A stretch of 64,000 nucleotides of DNA, from contig JBKGYK010000001.1 of assembly GCA_046546095.1 (NCBI GenBank), positions 41,738-105,737 of the forward strand, read 5' to 3'. This stretch comes from JAQIBY01 sp046546095. Lineage in GTDB: Bacteria; Bacteroidota; Bacteroidia; Bacteroidales; ML635J-15. Numbering within the stretch: the first letter of the stretch is position 1; each line of letters opens with the position of its first letter. A model generated the notes under the pieces. The model saw only the letters and a list, made by a program, of their open reading frames with translations, searched no databases and had not been told where the DNA came from. The translations under genes and the position numbers were made by a program. Below, in pieces: positions 61,967 through 64,000 of the stretch.

Positions 61967-64000
61967 ATGAAGGCCAATATATTTACACTTCGACAAAAAT
62001 ATGACTTACCGTCAGTCCAAAGAATACGTAAAGTTTTCTTTGCGATTGTTTTGCAGCTAAGTGTACTTGCAGTGTTTTCTTTTGTTCCTTCAAATACTTT
62101 ATATGCGCAATCCGGATTATGCGATGCAAACGTACCATTTTATGAAGTAGATTTATCAGCCGATCCCAGTACAACATGGGAATCCCCTCTTGTTACCCGG
62201 GAAGGATATTGTTGTGGAAATGCTGGGGCTGACAGATGCATTGAATTTAGAATCACCCTTCATTCGGATGCAGTGGCCATCATTTTTGATGTTGAATCCG
62301 GTGCTATTCCTCCAGGATCAATGTACTATCAAATAGATTGCGGAACCACTGTCCAGGTAGGAGAACCGGTTTGCCTGACAGGTGTAGGTCCCCATACCGT
62401 TACATTTTGCAAACCAGGAAATAATGACAATACCTATTCCATCACATCTGTTCCTGAGCCTTCATTTACAGGCCTGGATGTTGCCACGGAAAACTGTTTT
62501 TCCCAGATTACAGTTGAAGGAGCGGTGGACGGAACAATAACATATGAAGATTTAACCGGCGGTGGATTATACTTATCTTACCTTTCCTGTACAGATTGCC
62601 CCGATCCTATAATTGTACCTGATGACACTGCCCCGGAATATGTGGATTACAAAATTTGCGGTGACGCAGAAGCTGAAATATGCATGGACTCGCTGACATA
62701 CTGCGATACAGTAAGAGTCTATTTTCACGATACCATTGCTGCTGCATTATCTCCCAACCCTGCTGAGTATTGTGAATATGAAGGTGGATTATTATTACAG
62801 GTAGATTTATTGAACGGTGTTCCTCCATATACCTTCGAGTGGTATGACGGTCATGATTCTACCGGAAATTTGGTGGGTACTAATCAGAATTATTTTGCCA
62901 CTGCTCCGGGACCTTATTCTGTCGTAGTTTATGACTCACTTTACCCGCAGTGTGACCCTGTAGTCCTGAATACACATGTCATTGAACATGCACAACCCAG
63001 CATCTCTGTTGATCCTGTCAATCCATACATCTGTTTGGGAGATTCAGTAAGTTTAACTACCTCCGGGGCCGACACCTATTCATGGTCTCCTGCTCAGGGC
63101 TTGTCTCAAACAAGTGGAGATTCTGTTGTAGCACTTCCGAATGCAACTACAACTTATAGCCTAACTGGCACAGATAGTAATGGTTGTTCCGACACAGCAA
63201 ATGTCACAGTAGAAGTCTGCCCCAAACCGGATGTTCAAATTACAACCAGCGATGCCGACATTTGCCTTGGAGATTCAGTTCAACTGGATGCTGATGGTGC
63301 ATTGATGTATGAATGGACACCTGCTGAGGGATTAGATGATCCAACCCTACAAAACCCAATTGCATCACCTACAGCAACTACAACCTACTATTTATCAGGC
63401 TGGGATGTTAGTTGCAACTTAATCCATAACTGGAATTTTAATGATGGAAATCAAGACTTCTTCTCTGAATATAACTATAATTCTGATTTGCAACCCGAAG
63501 GCAATTTCATGATTGGATCAAATCCAAATGACTATCATGGAAACTTTTCAGATTGCGGTGATCATACCACAGGCGATGAAAACATGATGATTATCAATGG
63601 AACGGAATTTGCCAACACAAAAGTCTGGTGCCAAACCATTTCAGTGATTCCTCACACAGATTACGTGTTTTCTGCATGGCTAACAAGTGTCCATCCTGAC
63701 AATCCGGCAATTTTACAGTTTTCTATTAATGGTAACCTGCTGGGAGAACCCTTCCCCGCCTCCTCCAATACTTGTGAATGGAATCAATTCTATGAACCTT
63801 GGTATTCAGGAGACAATACTGAAATTGATATTTGTATTGTTAATCAAAATACCGTTGCCAGTGGAAATGATTTTGCCATTGATGATATTTTCTTTGCTCC
63901 CATGTGTGAAGCTACAGATGCAGATTCCGTAACTGTAACAGTTCACGATCCATCCGTTGATTTAGGTCCGGATCAGACACATTGCGATTATGACGTGCCG
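61967..64000 (+). CDS. Large Cys-rich surface protein with Ig/PKD-like modules (truncated by window edge)
   Basis: The frame opens with the ATG at 61967 and stays open to the window end (678 codons, no stop). A long signal region (about 1-48, basic then hydrophobic, ending LYAQ) is followed by a Cys-rich domain (about 50-240). Two repeated modules share ICLGDSVxL...Y.W.PA.GL...ATTTYxLxG (about 354-415 and 430-480), as in gliding/adhesin-type T9SS substrates. After them comes a jelly-roll-like part (NWNFNDGN ... WCQTISVIPHTDYVFSAW ... FAIDDIFFAP) that resembles carbohydrate-binding domains. The C-terminus, where a sorting domain is expected, is outside the window. Confidence 0.85.
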   Translation, partial: MKANIFTLRQKYDLPSVQRIRKVFFAIVLQLSVLAVFSFVPSNTLYAQSGLCDANVPFYEVDLSADPSTTWESPLVTREGYCCGNAGADRCIEFRITLHSDAVAIIFDVESGAIPPGSMYYQIDCGTTVQVGEPVCLTGVGPHTVTFCKPGNNDNTYSITSVPEPSFTGLDVATENCFSQITVEGAVDGTITYEDLTGGGLYLSYLSCTDCPDPIIVPDDTAPEYVDYKICGDAEAEICMDSLTYCDTVRVYFHDTIAAALSPNPAEYCEYEGGLLLQVDLLNGVPPYTFEWYDGHDSTGNLVGTNQNYFATAPGPYSVVVYDSLYPQCDPVVLNTHVIEHAQPSISVDPVNPYICLGDSVSLTTSGADTYSWSPAQGLSQTSGDSVVALPNATTTYSLTGTDSNGCSDTANVTVEVCPKPDVQITTSDADICLGDSVQLDADGALMYEWTPAEGLDDPTLQNPIASPTATTTYYLSGWDVSCNLIHNWNFNDGNQDFFSEYNYNSDLQPEGNFMIGSNPNDYHGNFSDCGDHTTGDENMMIINGTEFANTKVWCQTISVIPHTDYVFSAWLTSVHPDNPAILQFSINGNLLGEPFPASSNTCEWNQFYEPWYSGDNTEIDICIVNQNTVASGNDFAIDDIFFAPMCEATDADSVTVTVHDPSVDLGPDQTHCDYDVP

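Noticed and set aside
1..64000. tRNA, rRNA, tmRNA, riboswitch or CRISPR array
   Set aside because: Intergenic regions were read for T-loop motifs, rRNA-like stretches, and regularly spaced repeats; none was convincing. A computed scan could still find a degenerate tRNA.

Overview
The window comes from a chromosome of the phylum Bacteroidota, most likely class Bacteroidia. The signs are a T9SS C-terminal sorting domain, a PorE-like OmpA protein, GWxTD and DUF4492 proteins, MtaB, a Bacteroidota-style cydAB operon, TonB receptors with carboxypeptidase-regulatory N-termini, few Shine-Dalgarno sites, and many TAnnTTTG -7 boxes (two with a TTG exactly 19 nt upstream). A genus cannot be named. Base composition looks moderate and coding density is high. 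Both ends cut through genes: an outer-membrane receptor on the left and a large cell-surface protein on the right. I found no rRNA, tRNA, CRISPR array, prophage or transposase gene.

Layout. 1-5.1 kb: truncated receptor, exported HExxH protein, then a leftward set (CDF metal transporter coupled to a large exported protein of unknown function; thioredoxin lipoprotein with a DUF6132 membrane protein). 5.2-14.4 kb: gamma carbonic anhydrase, then an exopolysaccharide block (asparagine synthase, GT4 glycosyltransferase, Wza-type lipoprotein, Wzc-type tyrosine kinase, WecA/TagO-type initiating transferase) followed by a lytic transglycosylase. 14.4-21.8 kb: rightward run uvrA-mtaB-inositol phosphatase-GWxTD protein-Ser/Thr kinase. 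22.0-25.5 kb: cytochrome bd operon DUF4492-cydA-cydB-small membrane peptide-LPP20-like lipoprotein. 25.5-27.7 kb: sparsely coding stretch with one polysaccharide deacetylase and a cluster of nested inverted repeats. 27.7-38.6 kb: hydrolase/dehydrogenase pair, lipoprotein-ABC ATPase-FtsX permease operon, glucosaminidase-LysM protein, a membrane protein, a beta-helix lipoprotein, and a TerB-like/ABCG fusion. 38.8-44 kb: two short-chain dehydrogenases, DUF2141, CysQ, RlmD, DUF1643. 44-53.9 kb: 44-residue lipoprotein, outer-membrane-type protein, BNR-repeat T9SS substrate, gapA, FtsX permease, TonB receptor with a small exported partner. 54-64 kb: flippase and sulfotransferase, PorE-like protein, FtcD, DUF4197 lipoprotein, START-domain protein, and the start of a large Cys-rich surface protein.

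Together the genes describe a cell that invests heavily in its envelope (exopolysaccharide export, T9SS secretion, many lipoproteins), respires at low oxygen with cytochrome bd, and can degrade histidine through formiminoglutamate. Several starts were moved from the longest open frame to an internal codon using signal peptides, stop/start overlaps or -7 boxes. The least explained items are the bd-operon microprotein, the TerB-ABCG fusion, the ABC ATPase with degenerate motifs, the terminator/promoter overlap before gapA, and the inverted-repeat cluster at 27.1-27.3 kb.
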